Shown one piece after another: positions 15,429 through 23,902 of a stretch of DNA of 64,000 nucleotides. The notes below the pieces were generated by a model. That model was not told the DNA's origin. It saw only the letters and a program-made list of their open reading frames with translations, and searched no databases. Position numbers and translations under genes: made by a program. The stretch's first letter is position 1. Every line of letters begins with the position of its first letter. Source of the DNA: Lonepinella koalarum (GTDB lineage Bacteria; Pseudomonadota; Gammaproteobacteria; Enterobacterales; Pasteurellaceae); NCBI RefSeq assembly GCF_042926695.1, contig NZ_CP170642.1, forward strand, positions 930,001 through 994,000. The letters run 5' to 3'.

Positions 15429-17819
15429 TTAATCTCTCAAATAAGCATTAAAACGCTGTTTTAATTCGGTTAATACCACTGAAATCACCGCATTAATATC
15501 TTCTTCTTCCAAAGTCTTTTCGGTGTCTTGAATAGTTAAGCTAATCGCTAAACTTTTATATCCGTCTGGCACGCCTTGACCCTGATAAACATCAAATAAA
15601 TTCACACCAATTAATTTTTCGCCTGCCACTGTACGACAGACATCCAATACATCACTTGCCGCCACTGTATTCTCAACCACCAAAGCCAAATCACGACGAT
15701 TCGCTGGGAATTTTGAAATCTCTTTTGCCACAGCCACTTTACGCTGTGCAATTTTATCCACTAAAATTTCACAAGCAAAGACTTTGCCATTTAAACCAAT
15801 TTTTTGAGCAATGGTCGGATGAATTTGTCCAATAAAACCAATTTCTTCGCCATTTAATACAATTGATGCCGATTGCCCCGGATGGAATGCTGGGAAAGCT
15901 TTTGACACAAATCTAACATCATTTGCATAAGCCGTCAAAGATAAAATATTTTCTAAATACCCTTTTAGATCAAAGAAATCCGCTTGTTCAGTTTTTCCAG
16001 CCCAATGTTCATTTAAACGTGAACCGGTCATTACCGCACTAAATACTTGCTCTTGACGAACACCAAATTCTGCATTTTGATCAGGAATAAAGCGTAAGCC
16101 CACTTCAAATAAACGAATACGATTTTGCTGACGATTCTGATTATACAATACTGCCCCTAGCAATCCAGTCAATAAAGATACTCGCATAGCCGACATTTCG
16201 ACAGAAATAGGATTTGGTAAAATCAAAGCATCTTGATTAGGGTGCAATAATTGCTGAATTTTCGGATCAACAAAACTATAGGTAATGGCTTCATAGAAAT
16301 CGTTACCCACTAATGCTGTTTTGACACGCGAAACATCAATATCAGCTTCACGATGCTCACGCATTTTTAAATGAGCTAACGGGGAATTATTTGGAATTTC
16401 ATTATAACCATAAATACGAGCCACTTCTTCCACTAAATCTTCTTCAATTTCAATATCAAAACGCCAGCTAGTTGAAGTAACCGTCCAAACATTATCAACA
16501 AAATCAACATCAAAGCCTAAACGTTGGAAAATATCTGTTACGGTAGCATCATCAATATAATGCCCTAATAAACTATCTAATTTTTCACGACGTAATTGTA
16601 TTTGTTTGATTTTAGGTAAATGCTGTTCACTGACCACTTCACAAATTTCACCCGCTTCACCTCCACAAATGGCTAATAACAACGCTGTAGCTCTTTCCAT
16701 TGCTTTACGTTGTAATTCAAAATCCACACCTCGTTCAAAACGATGTGAACTATCAGTATGCAAACCATATTGTCTAGCACGACCAGTAATCGCTAATGGA
16801 TTGAAAAAAGCAGATTCTAAAATCACATCTTTGGTATTTTCCGCATCCACACCACTGGCTTGCCCGCCGAAAATCCCTGCCATGGCTAATGGACCTGTTT
16901 GATCTGCAATCACTAACGTATTACTTTGCAACGTCGCGGTAGTGCCATCTAATAGGACTAATTGCTCGCCATCTTTTGCCATACGCACATCAAAAGGTTG
17001 TGTCACTTTTTCTGCATCAAAAGCGTGCATAGGCTGTCCAAGCTCAAGTAAAATATAGTTTGTAATATCCACAATAGGATCGATAGAACGAATATCACAA
17101 CGGCGTAACTTTTCTTTTAACCACATCGGTGTTGGTGCTTTTACGTTAACATTTTTCACTTTACGCAACAAATAACGTGGACAAGCATCTGGTGCTGAAA
17201 TCTTAATATCCACTTTATCGCTAATCGTTGATGGAACAATATCAAACTGCGGTGTATTTACCGCTTGTTTATTCACCACACCTAATTCACGAGCAATACC
17301 AGCAATACTTAAACAGTCTGCGCGATTTGGCGTTAAACTAATTTCAATCGCTTGATCATTTAATTGTAAATAGTCACGCAAATCTATACCAATCGAGGCA
17401 TCTGCTGGTAATTCAATAATACCACTATGATCTTCCGAAATCGCTAACTCACTAAAGGAACATAACATCCCTTCTGACGGCTGACCACGTAATTTTGCTT
17501 TTTTAATTTTAAAATTACCGGGTAAAACAGCCCCCACGGTAGCACAAGCCACTTTCAAGCCCTGACGACAATTTGGTGCACCACAGACGATATCTAATAA
17601 ATGCTCGCCACCGACATTGACTTTAGTTACTCGTAATTTATCTGCATCAGGATGTTGAGCACATTCCACTACTTCACCTACCAATACACCAGAAAATTCA
17701 CCAGCAACTGGCTCTACACCATCTACTTCTAAACCTAACATGGTGATTTGATCGCATAATTGTTCAGTTGTAATGGCAGGATTAACCCACTCTCGAACCC
17801 ACTGTTCACTAAATTTCAT
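15429..17819 (-). CDS. pheT: Phenylalanyl-tRNA synthetase, beta subunit
   Basis: A 796-aa PheRS beta chain (E. coli 795 aa). In order: N-terminal tRNA-binding EMAP-like domain (about residues 40-150), B3/B4 editing domain, B5 domain, the catalytic-like core, and the C-terminal anticodon-binding FDX-ACB domain ending RFNAYLRD. Two alpha and two beta chains charge tRNA-Phe. Unusually, pheT does not directly follow pheS: a 155-aa secreted-protein gene sits between them, ending 13 bases before this ATG. Confidence 0.97.
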   Translation of the reverse strand: MKFSEQWVREWVNPAITTEQLCDQITMLGLEVDGVEPVAGEFSGVLVGEVVECAQHPDADKLRVTKVNVGGEHLLDIVCGAPNCRQGLKVACATVGAVLPGNFKIKKAKLRGQPSEGMLCSFSELAISEDHSGIIELPADASIGIDLRDYLQLNDQAIEISLTPNRADCLSIAGIARELGVVNKQAVNTPQFDIVPSTISDKVDIKISAPDACPRYLLRKVKNVNVKAPTPMWLKEKLRRCDIRSIDPIVDITNYILLELGQPMHAFDAEKVTQPFDVRMAKDGEQLVLLDGTTATLQSNTLVIADQTGPLAMAGIFGGQASGVDAENTKDVILESAFFNPLAITGRARQYGLHTDSSHRFERGVDFELQRKAMERATALLLAICGGEAGEICEVVSEQHLPKIKQIQLRREKLDSLLGHYIDDATVTDIFQRLGFDVDFVDNVWTVTSTSWRFDIEIEEDLVEEVARIYGYNEIPNNSPLAHLKMREHREADIDVSRVKTALVGNDFYEAITYSFVDPKIQQLLHPNQDALILPNPISVEMSAMRVSLLTGLLGAVLYNQNRQQNRIRLFEVGLRFIPDQNAEFGVRQEQVFSAVMTGSRLNEHWAGKTEQADFFDLKGYLENILSLTAYANDVRFVSKAFPAFHPGQSASIVLNGEEIGFIGQIHPTIAQKIGLNGKVFACEILVDKIAQRKVAVAKEISKFPANRRDLALVVENTVAASDVLDVCRTVAGEKLIGVNLFDVYQGQGVPDGYKSLAISLTIQDTEKTLEEEDINAVISVVLTELKQRFNAYLRD

Positions 17820-17832
17820 CTATTCATCTCTC

Positions 17833-18300
17833 TTATTTTAATACTTCAAATGATAAGCCTTTAAAGACAATGTCATTAAACTGTACATCTAATTTATATT
17901 TACCTACAGGATCATTTTGCTCAAACTGCCAGCATCTTGTCACTACATTATTTTTAATCTCAGATTCATTAATTAGTGTAATCGCTAAAAAACCTTTTTT
18001 ATCATCATCCACTTTAATATCTGAATCTTTTGCAATAATATTAATTGGTGCCGGTGAAACAAAATATTCTACAAATTGGTTTTTATCCTGCACGGGAACA
18101 TCTGACACTGCAACACATAAATTACGCGCTTTTGAACGAGAAAAGTGCGTACCTTTCATCACTTTAGCCGGCTGACTTGATGTATCCAAAACAAATATTG
18201 TCGCTTTGGGTTGAGTGGTGGTTGTTTCGATTACATTTTCTGTTACTGCCAATACTGATGCCGAAAATAATGTTAATGCCATAACCACTAATTTTTTCAT
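17833..18300 (-). CDS. Predicted secreted/periplasmic protein inserted between pheS and pheT
   Basis: A 155-aa protein I do not recognise. It begins with a clear Sec signal peptide (MKKLVVMALTLFSASVLA, likely cut after Ala18). The mature part is about 137 residues, rich in beta-type alternation, with exactly two cysteines (62 and 123) that could form a disulfide in the periplasm. No lipobox, transmembrane segment or enzyme motif is seen. It starts 15 bases after pheS and ends 13 bases before pheT, same strand, so it must share their transcript. Base composition looks like its neighbours. It may be lineage-specific; function unknown. Confidence 0.85.
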   Translation of the reverse strand: MKKLVVMALTLFSASVLAVTENVIETTTTQPKATIFVLDTSSQPAKVMKGTHFSRSKARNLCVAVSDVPVQDKNQFVEYFVSPAPINIIAKDSDIKVDDDKKGFLAITLINESEIKNNVVTRCWQFEQNDPVGKYKLDVQFNDIVFKGLSFEVLK

Positions 18301-18315
18301 ATTTATTTCCTAATA

Positions 18316-19305
18316 TTACTTAAATTGTTTCAGGAAACGAAGATCATTTTCGAAGAATGCACGTAAATCTGTCACGTTGTAGCGTAACATAGTTAAACGT
18401 TCAACGCCCATACCAACCGCAAAACCGCTGTATTCATTGGGATCAATACCCACATTACGTAAAACATTTGGATGCACCATACCACAACCCAATACTTCTA
18501 ACCATTTGCCATTCTGACGCATAATATCTACTTCAATAGAGGGTTCAGTGAATGGAAAATAAGATGGACGGAAACGTACTGGCAAGTCTTCTTCGAAGAA
18601 TGCACGTAAAAAATCGTGTAACAAGCCTTTTAATTCGGTGAAATTGGCTTTTTTATCCACATAAAGCAATTCAATTTGATGGAACATCGGCGTGTGGGTT
18701 TGATCGTAGTCATTACGATAAACACGTCCCGGCGCCATAATACGAATTGGTGGTTGCATTTTTTCCATGGTGCGAATTTGTACACCTGATGTTTGGGTAC
18801 GTAATAATAGTTCTGGATTAAACCAAAACGTATCATGATCCGCACGAGCTGGGTGATGTTTAGGGATGTTTAAGGCATCAAAGTTATAATAATCACTTTC
18901 TACTTCTGGACCACTTTCCACTGAAAAGCCTAATTCAGAGAAGAATTTCACCACTCGTTCAATGGTAATTGCTACTGGATGTAAAGCTCCAGTTTCTACT
19001 TTACGCCCCGGTAAACTTACATCAACACGTTCTTTTTCTAATGTGGCATTTAATACCGCTTGCTCTAACTGTTCTTTTTTTGCATTTAAGCTATCTAAAA
19101 CAATCTGTTTAGCTTCATTAATTTTTGCCCCAATAGCAGGACGCTCTTCTGCGGTTACATTACGCAAACCTTGCATTAACTGGGTAAAATGTCCTTTTTT
19201 ACCAAAATATTCTACGCGGAAATTTTCTAACGCTTCTAAGCCCTTATCCTGTAATTCATCTAAGGCTTGTCTCGCCTGTTCCGTAATCTCTTTAAGGTTT
19301 TGCAT
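18316..19305 (-). CDS. pheS: Phenylalanyl-tRNA synthetase, alpha subunit
   Basis: A 329-aa class II synthetase alpha chain. It has an N-terminal coiled-coil tRNA-binding arm (about residues 1-85), then the catalytic core with motif 2 around PGRVYRNDYDQTHTPMFHQ and motif 3 in GFAVGMGVERLTML. ATG 19305 gives exactly the Pasteurellaceae length and has aaggg upstream. A frame open from 19371 would add 22 unmatched residues through the leader. It heads the pheS-secreted protein-pheT-ihfA unit. No PheM-like leader peptide was evident. Confidence 0.96.
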   Translation of the reverse strand: MQNLKEITEQARQALDELQDKGLEALENFRVEYFGKKGHFTQLMQGLRNVTAEERPAIGAKINEAKQIVLDSLNAKKEQLEQAVLNATLEKERVDVSLPGRKVETGALHPVAITIERVVKFFSELGFSVESGPEVESDYYNFDALNIPKHHPARADHDTFWFNPELLLRTQTSGVQIRTMEKMQPPIRIMAPGRVYRNDYDQTHTPMFHQIELLYVDKKANFTELKGLLHDFLRAFFEEDLPVRFRPSYFPFTEPSIEVDIMRQNGKWLEVLGCGMVHPNVLRNVGIDPNEYSGFAVGMGVERLTMLRYNVTDLRAFFENDLRFLKQFK

Positions 19306-19369
19306 ACCTACCCTTCTTAAATTTAATGTGTTTTTTAAAAATTCCTTTAATGATAATATTAACTTATTC

Positions 19370-19387
19370 AAAAATCACGTGATTTTT
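19370..19387. promoter_or_regulatory. Perfect 18-bp palindrome upstream of pheS
   Basis: AAAAATCACGTGATTTTT is fully self-complementary, centred on CACGTG, 65-82 bases upstream of the pheS start. It could be an operator or a short hairpin in the pheS leader. No regulator with this site is known to me. Confidence 0.45.
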
Positions 19388-19421
19388 AATGAAATTAATG
19401 ATTTTTGTTTTGCACAAATAA

Positions 19422-19447
19422 AAAAGAGAACAATTTTGTTCTCTTTT
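19422..19447 (-). terminator. Rho-independent terminator of the POT transporter gene
   Basis: AAAAGAGAACAA (19422-19433) and TTGTTCTCTTTT (19436-19447) make a perfect stem. On the minus strand it is followed by a run of T. It lies 22 bases after the transporter stop. Confidence 0.85.
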
Positions 19448-19468
19448 GCCATAATTGACGAATAAGAA

Positions 19469-20896
19469 CTAATCTTTACCTTTTAATAAACGATTCAATA
19501 CAGGTACCACTAACAACAGTAAAATCCCCGTTGCTAAGCCAATACTACTGATCATTTCATAGAAACTGGTTGGATCATTTTCATCAAAGCCATTTTTAAA
19601 GATAACCCCGCTCAGGGTAAAACCGAGAGAATAGGATAAGAAAGTCAATGCCACCATAGATGCTTGGAAATTTTTAGGGGCAATTTTGGTGGCTAACGAC
19701 AAGGATACTGGACTTAATAATAATTCACTGATAGTAATCAGTAAAATAAAGAAAAAGAACAATAAGAAACTTGAACCTTGAGCCGATACCATTAAGGAAA
19801 ATGCAAAATAAGTGACACCTAATGCCAACATAGAAATAGCAAATTTAAGTGGTGTTTTTGGCTGCTTATCACCCATTTTTGTCCAAAGGGTGGCTAATAA
19901 TCCAGCAATCAAAATTACCCATAAACTTTGTAATGAACCCAACCAAGCAACCGGTACTTCAAAATTGAAAAAATGACGATCAATCGTTTGTTCAAAATAC
20001 AAAATCATTGCTGTATCAAATTGCGCCCATAGTGACCAGAAAATACTGATAGTAATAAATAACGGAATAAATGCCACAATATTTCCTTTGTTTTCAACCT
20101 GATGACTCATCAATAATCGAGCAAAATAGCCAATGGTCAAACAAATTACACAAACTAATAAAATTCTTGGAAAATTTTGTAAGGTAAGAAATCCTGAAAA
20201 AATAGTCACCATCACAATAGCGATAAGTGCCAACCAAGAAAAACTCGCTTGTTTTTGTTCTTTTTTATTTAATGGATTCGGTACTGGACTTGGTGGTAAG
20301 TTTTTACGTCCACGCGAATACATCCATAAACCAAATGCCATTCCAACCGCAGCAGCACCAAAACCATAATGGAAACCATAAGAATGTTGCAAAATACCGC
20401 TTAATAACGGACCTAATAATGCCCCAATATTAATTGCAATATAAAAAATAGAAAAGCCTGCATCACGCATATGGCGAGTATCATCGGTTTCATATAGGGT
20501 TCCCAAGGTTGCACTGGCGGTCGTTTTCACGCCACCACTGCCTAAAGCAATACAAATCATCCCTAAGATCAAGCCTTCTAAGCCCGGTACAAGTGCAAGA
20601 ATAATATGTCCACACATCACCACAATGCCGGAATAAAATAACGTACGTTCCGCACCCAACACACGATCAGCTACCCAACCGCCAACTAAACAAGAAAGAT
20701 AAACACTACCACCGTAAGCACCAACAATACCGCCAGCAATATTTTTATCTATACCAAGTCCACCTTGGCTATATTCATAATATAAATAGAGAAATAAAAT
20801 CGCTTTCATTCCGTAAAATGAAAAACGCTCCCATAACTCTATATGAAAAATACTCGATAATGCATAAGGATGTCCAAAGAAAGTTTTTTGTTGCAT
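19469..20896 (-). CDS. dtpA: Proton-dependent oligopeptide transporter (POT/PTR family)
   Basis: A 475-aa polytopic inner-membrane protein of the POT family, which imports di- and tripeptides with protons. The family ExxERFxxYG motif appears as ELWERFSFYG near residue 25, and the second signature region FSIFYIAINIGALLGP is near residue 150. About 12-14 hydrophobic helices are evident. It most resembles the E. coli Dtp proteins, though which paralogue is unclear. It has its own terminator and a near-consensus CRP site about 85 bases upstream, suggesting control by carbon status. Confidence 0.87.
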   Translation of the reverse strand: MQQKTFFGHPYALSSIFHIELWERFSFYGMKAILFLYLYYEYSQGGLGIDKNIAGGIVGAYGGSVYLSCLVGGWVADRVLGAERTLFYSGIVVMCGHIILALVPGLEGLILGMICIALGSGGVKTTASATLGTLYETDDTRHMRDAGFSIFYIAINIGALLGPLLSGILQHSYGFHYGFGAAAVGMAFGLWMYSRGRKNLPPSPVPNPLNKKEQKQASFSWLALIAIVMVTIFSGFLTLQNFPRILLVCVICLTIGYFARLLMSHQVENKGNIVAFIPLFITISIFWSLWAQFDTAMILYFEQTIDRHFFNFEVPVAWLGSLQSLWVILIAGLLATLWTKMGDKQPKTPLKFAISMLALGVTYFAFSLMVSAQGSSFLLFFFFILLITISELLLSPVSLSLATKIAPKNFQASMVALTFLSYSLGFTLSGVIFKNGFDENDPTSFYEMISSIGLATGILLLLVVPVLNRLLKGKD

Positions 20897-20978
20897 ACTG
20901 TATTCCTTCCATAACTACTATTAGTGAACATCAATCTACAATATAACAACTCATTAACAAAGTATAAAATATTAAAAT

Positions 20979-20994
20979 TGAGAGACTGATCACA
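20979..20994. promoter_or_regulatory. CRP site upstream of the peptide transporter
   Basis: TGAGA-GACTGA-TCACA matches the CRP consensus TGTGA-N6-TCACA at 9 of 10 half-site positions. Its centre is about 90 bases upstream of the transporter ATG at 20896. Confidence 0.65.
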
Positions 20995-21024
20995 AAATTT
21001 TACTATTTAGTGCTAAAAATAAAA

Positions 21025-21049
21025 AACCGACAGTATATAACTATCGGTT
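21025..21049 (-). terminator. Rho-independent terminator of bioD
   Basis: AACCGACAGT and ACTATCGGTT pair over 10 positions with one mismatch. On the minus strand the stem is followed by TTTTTTATTTTT, just after the bioD stop. Confidence 0.85.
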
Positions 21050-21073
21050 CCATCAATTCAAAATAAACCTTTC

Positions 21074-21802
21074 TTACTTTACTAATACTGTTTTTAAATA
21101 CGTCAATCGCTCAATATTGGTCATATATTTCCCCACATCTTGCGTTTCTGGTTTATAAATATAAGGAATCTCACCCAATAATGGTGCATCAATTTTATTA
21201 CGCAAAGTATCAATCATTTCCGCATAATGCCCTAAACAAGGATTGATACGATTGGCAATCCAACCAATTAACGGTGCGCCTAGATTTAGTATGGATTGTA
21301 CGGTTAACAAAGTATGATTAATACAACCTTCTTTAATTCCCACCACTAATACTACCGGCATTTGATGCTTAACCACCCAATCGGCAAAACTAAAATGCTT
21401 ATTAATCGGCGATAACCATCCAAAACAACCTTCCACTACCACAGTTTGGTATTTTCGATTTAAATGTGCTAAATCTTGATTAATTTTATCAATTTGAATC
21501 TGCTCTCCCTGATCGGTAAATAACGGCATAGTATGACTGAAAGTATAGCTATTAATATCCTGATAAGTCACATCTTGCTTTGTCGTGTGCATTAGGGTTA
21601 ATACATCAGCATTATCTTCTGTACCATAATCACTTTTTGATCCGACACAATCCCCTACCGAAATTTCATCATCTTGCGTACAAGCAATCGGCTTATATCC
21701 CACAACGTCAATATCTAATGCTTGCAACGCTTGCATAATAGCTCGTGTCGCAACCGTCTTCCCCACATTGGTATCAGTACCTGTTACAAAAAAACTACTC
21801 AT
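21074..21802 (-). CDS. bioD: Dethiobiotin synthetase (BioD2/YnfK type)
   Basis: A 242-aa ATP-dependent carboxylase-type protein closing the ureido ring of dethiobiotin from 7,8-diaminopelargonate and CO2. The P-loop GTDTNVGKT is at residues 8-16 and KPIA at 37-40. The otherwise conserved EG(A/T)GG loop reads E124-G-C-F-G-W, with Phe127 in place of Gly. EGCINHxLLT and IGWIANRINP match E. coli YnfK/BioD2 more than BioD1. ATG 21802 has aaagga upstream; GTG 21808 is an alternative. It is a lone gene: no other bio genes are in the window. Confidence 0.85.
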   Translation of the reverse strand: MSSFFVTGTDTNVGKTVATRAIMQALQALDIDVVGYKPIACTQDDEISVGDCVGSKSDYGTEDNADVLTLMHTTKQDVTYQDINSYTFSHTMPLFTDQGEQIQIDKINQDLAHLNRKYQTVVVEGCFGWLSPINKHFSFADWVVKHQMPVVLVVGIKEGCINHTLLTVQSILNLGAPLIGWIANRINPCLGHYAEMIDTLRNKIDAPLLGEIPYIYKPETQDVGKYMTNIERLTYLKTVLVK

Positions 21803-21907
21803 AATCACATCCTTTTCCGAAAAAACACAACGATTGTAAAATATCTCGAAAATAGAATTATTGAGCTAACGCAAGTTTTATGTGGTTTATATTGGTTTTA
21901 TTGCAAT

Positions 21908-23902
21908 TTATTGATCCAGAACAAATTTTAATCCCGATTGTCGCTTGCTTTTTCTCTGTACCGCCAATTGCCAAATCTGTTCTGTGGCAAATAAGGTAAA
22001 TTCATCTTTCGCTCTGGTAATGGCGGTATAAACTAATTCTTTACTTAATACAGGATTATTTTTCGTTGGTAACAGTAAAAATGTATGGTTAAATTCCGAT
22101 CCTTGCGATTTATGCACGGTCATCACATAAGCCGTTTCATATTGCATAGGAAGACGATGGCGAGAAACCAATTTATAATTACCTTGTTTATCGACACTGT
22201 CAAAACAGACCAAATTATGCCCCACATAAATGCCAATATCCCCATTGGCTAAATTTACATTGCGATCATTTTGGGTAATCATAATCGGCTTACCAAGATA
22301 CCAATCTCGTTGCTGTTGGAAATTTACCAAGCCTGCTTTTTGCAGTGCATTGGCTATCATTTGATTAAGTGATTCCACCCCAAACTCGCCTTGACGTAAT
22401 GCAGTTAAAAACCGAACTGCATTAAACTTAGCAAATAACATTTGGTAATGTTCATTATTCAAATCATCTTTATTCTGTTGTAAATAAACTAAATAATCTC
22501 GATAATTCTGCACCGCACTTTGTACAATTTGATTGATACAATGAGCATTAAAATCTTTTTCATCCGCAAATTGCTGGGGTAGAAATTCCACCAGATGTAA
22601 TTTTCCTTGCGAAAAATCTTGCGTAAACAACGTCCAACTTTGTTCAATCACAGGATATTGTACAGAATTTACCGCTGCCGCCAACTGTCCAATGCCTGAA
22701 TTTTCATCAAAACGGCGACTATCTGGCAAATAACATAAACAATTCGCGATGCTTGATAAACTCGTTTCACTGGCGATTAATATTTCCCCTGTAACCGCGG
22801 TCAAATATTCAGTAAATTCTTTATCATAACAACCAATATTTTTTTGCCGTTTAGGATCAAAATACAAGCCCATAAACTGCCCCAACTCACCTAAAATAGC
22901 GCCCGCTTCAACGGAAGAGAGCTGATCCTTATCGCCCAATAAAATCAATTTACAATGTGGTGCCAACGCTTCTCGTACTTTATTCATTAGGCTCAAATCA
23001 ATCATTGACGCTTCATCAATAATCAACACGTCATAAGGAAATGGATTTTGGGCGTGATAAACCGTTTTTTCGCTAAACGGTCGTACTCCCAATAGGCTAT
23101 GCAAAGTTTGTGCCGAGCTTGGCATGTTATGCTGTATTGCATCTTCAATTAATAAATGCTGTAAAGATTCGCTGTTTAATTCTTTTTCAATGCTTTCACT
23201 TAATCTAGCGGAGGCTTTGCCTGTGGGAGCAGATAAACCAATTTTTAATTTGCCTTGATGTAATTTTTGTAATACTGCCAACAGCCGTGCTACCGTATAG
23301 GTTTTACCTGTCCCTGGTCCACCTGAAATTAAACAAAATGATTGCCGTAACGCTACTGCCACCGCCACTTTTTGCCAGTTAGTTGTTGCCGTTGTTTGCT
23401 CAAAATAACGAGCCAAACAGGCTTTAACTTGTGGTAACGAAAAATCTTGTGGTTTTTGCACCGCAGTTTTAATGTAATCAGCTAAACGATATTCATCTTG
23501 CCAAGTGCGGTAAAAATACAAGGCGTTATGTTGTAATACCAAGGGGGCAATTTTCTCTTGTGGGCTAAGAGTAAAAGCAATATGGTCTTGCAACATATTC
23601 GCCCATTGATGCAAAGGTAAATTAGCTATTTTCTGATTAATTTCCGCTACGTAATCTATGCCATCATCGGTTTTGATATAACGCAACCCAAAGTAATTAT
23701 TGGCTAAATCTCTATCTAAAAATAAACAAGTATTGCCCTGTGATAAACTATATTGACAAAGCCCTGCCACCAAAATCGCCAATACTTGTTGCTGTTCGCT
23801 ATAACCTAAACCTTGTTGTTTATCAGCAATCAATTTTGCAAAATAAAAATCAGCCTGACTAATCCGTTGCTGTTGGCAAAGCGAAAATAATAAATTAAGC
23901 AT
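21908..23902 (-). CDS. recD: Exonuclease V, RecD helicase subunit
   Basis: A 664-aa superfamily 1B 5'-3' helicase of the RecBCD complex, which processes double-strand breaks. Walker A GGPGTGKT is at residues 194-201, the DEAS Walker B motif (IIDEASMID) lies near 290, LGDKDQL follows, and the C-terminal motif VMTVHKSQGSEFNH with ITRAK is intact. ATG 23902 overlaps the end of recB by 8 bases (ATGCTTAA), indicating translational coupling. An in-frame extension to 23926 is unnecessary. Confidence 0.95.
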   Translation of the reverse strand: MLNLLFSLCQQQRISQADFYFAKLIADKQQGLGYSEQQQVLAILVAGLCQYSLSQGNTCLFLDRDLANNYFGLRYIKTDDGIDYVAEINQKIANLPLHQWANMLQDHIAFTLSPQEKIAPLVLQHNALYFYRTWQDEYRLADYIKTAVQKPQDFSLPQVKACLARYFEQTTATTNWQKVAVAVALRQSFCLISGGPGTGKTYTVARLLAVLQKLHQGKLKIGLSAPTGKASARLSESIEKELNSESLQHLLIEDAIQHNMPSSAQTLHSLLGVRPFSEKTVYHAQNPFPYDVLIIDEASMIDLSLMNKVREALAPHCKLILLGDKDQLSSVEAGAILGELGQFMGLYFDPKRQKNIGCYDKEFTEYLTAVTGEILIASETSLSSIANCLCYLPDSRRFDENSGIGQLAAAVNSVQYPVIEQSWTLFTQDFSQGKLHLVEFLPQQFADEKDFNAHCINQIVQSAVQNYRDYLVYLQQNKDDLNNEHYQMLFAKFNAVRFLTALRQGEFGVESLNQMIANALQKAGLVNFQQQRDWYLGKPIMITQNDRNVNLANGDIGIYVGHNLVCFDSVDKQGNYKLVSRHRLPMQYETAYVMTVHKSQGSEFNHTFLLLPTKNNPVLSKELVYTAITRAKDEFTLFATEQIWQLAVQRKSKRQSGLKFVLDQ

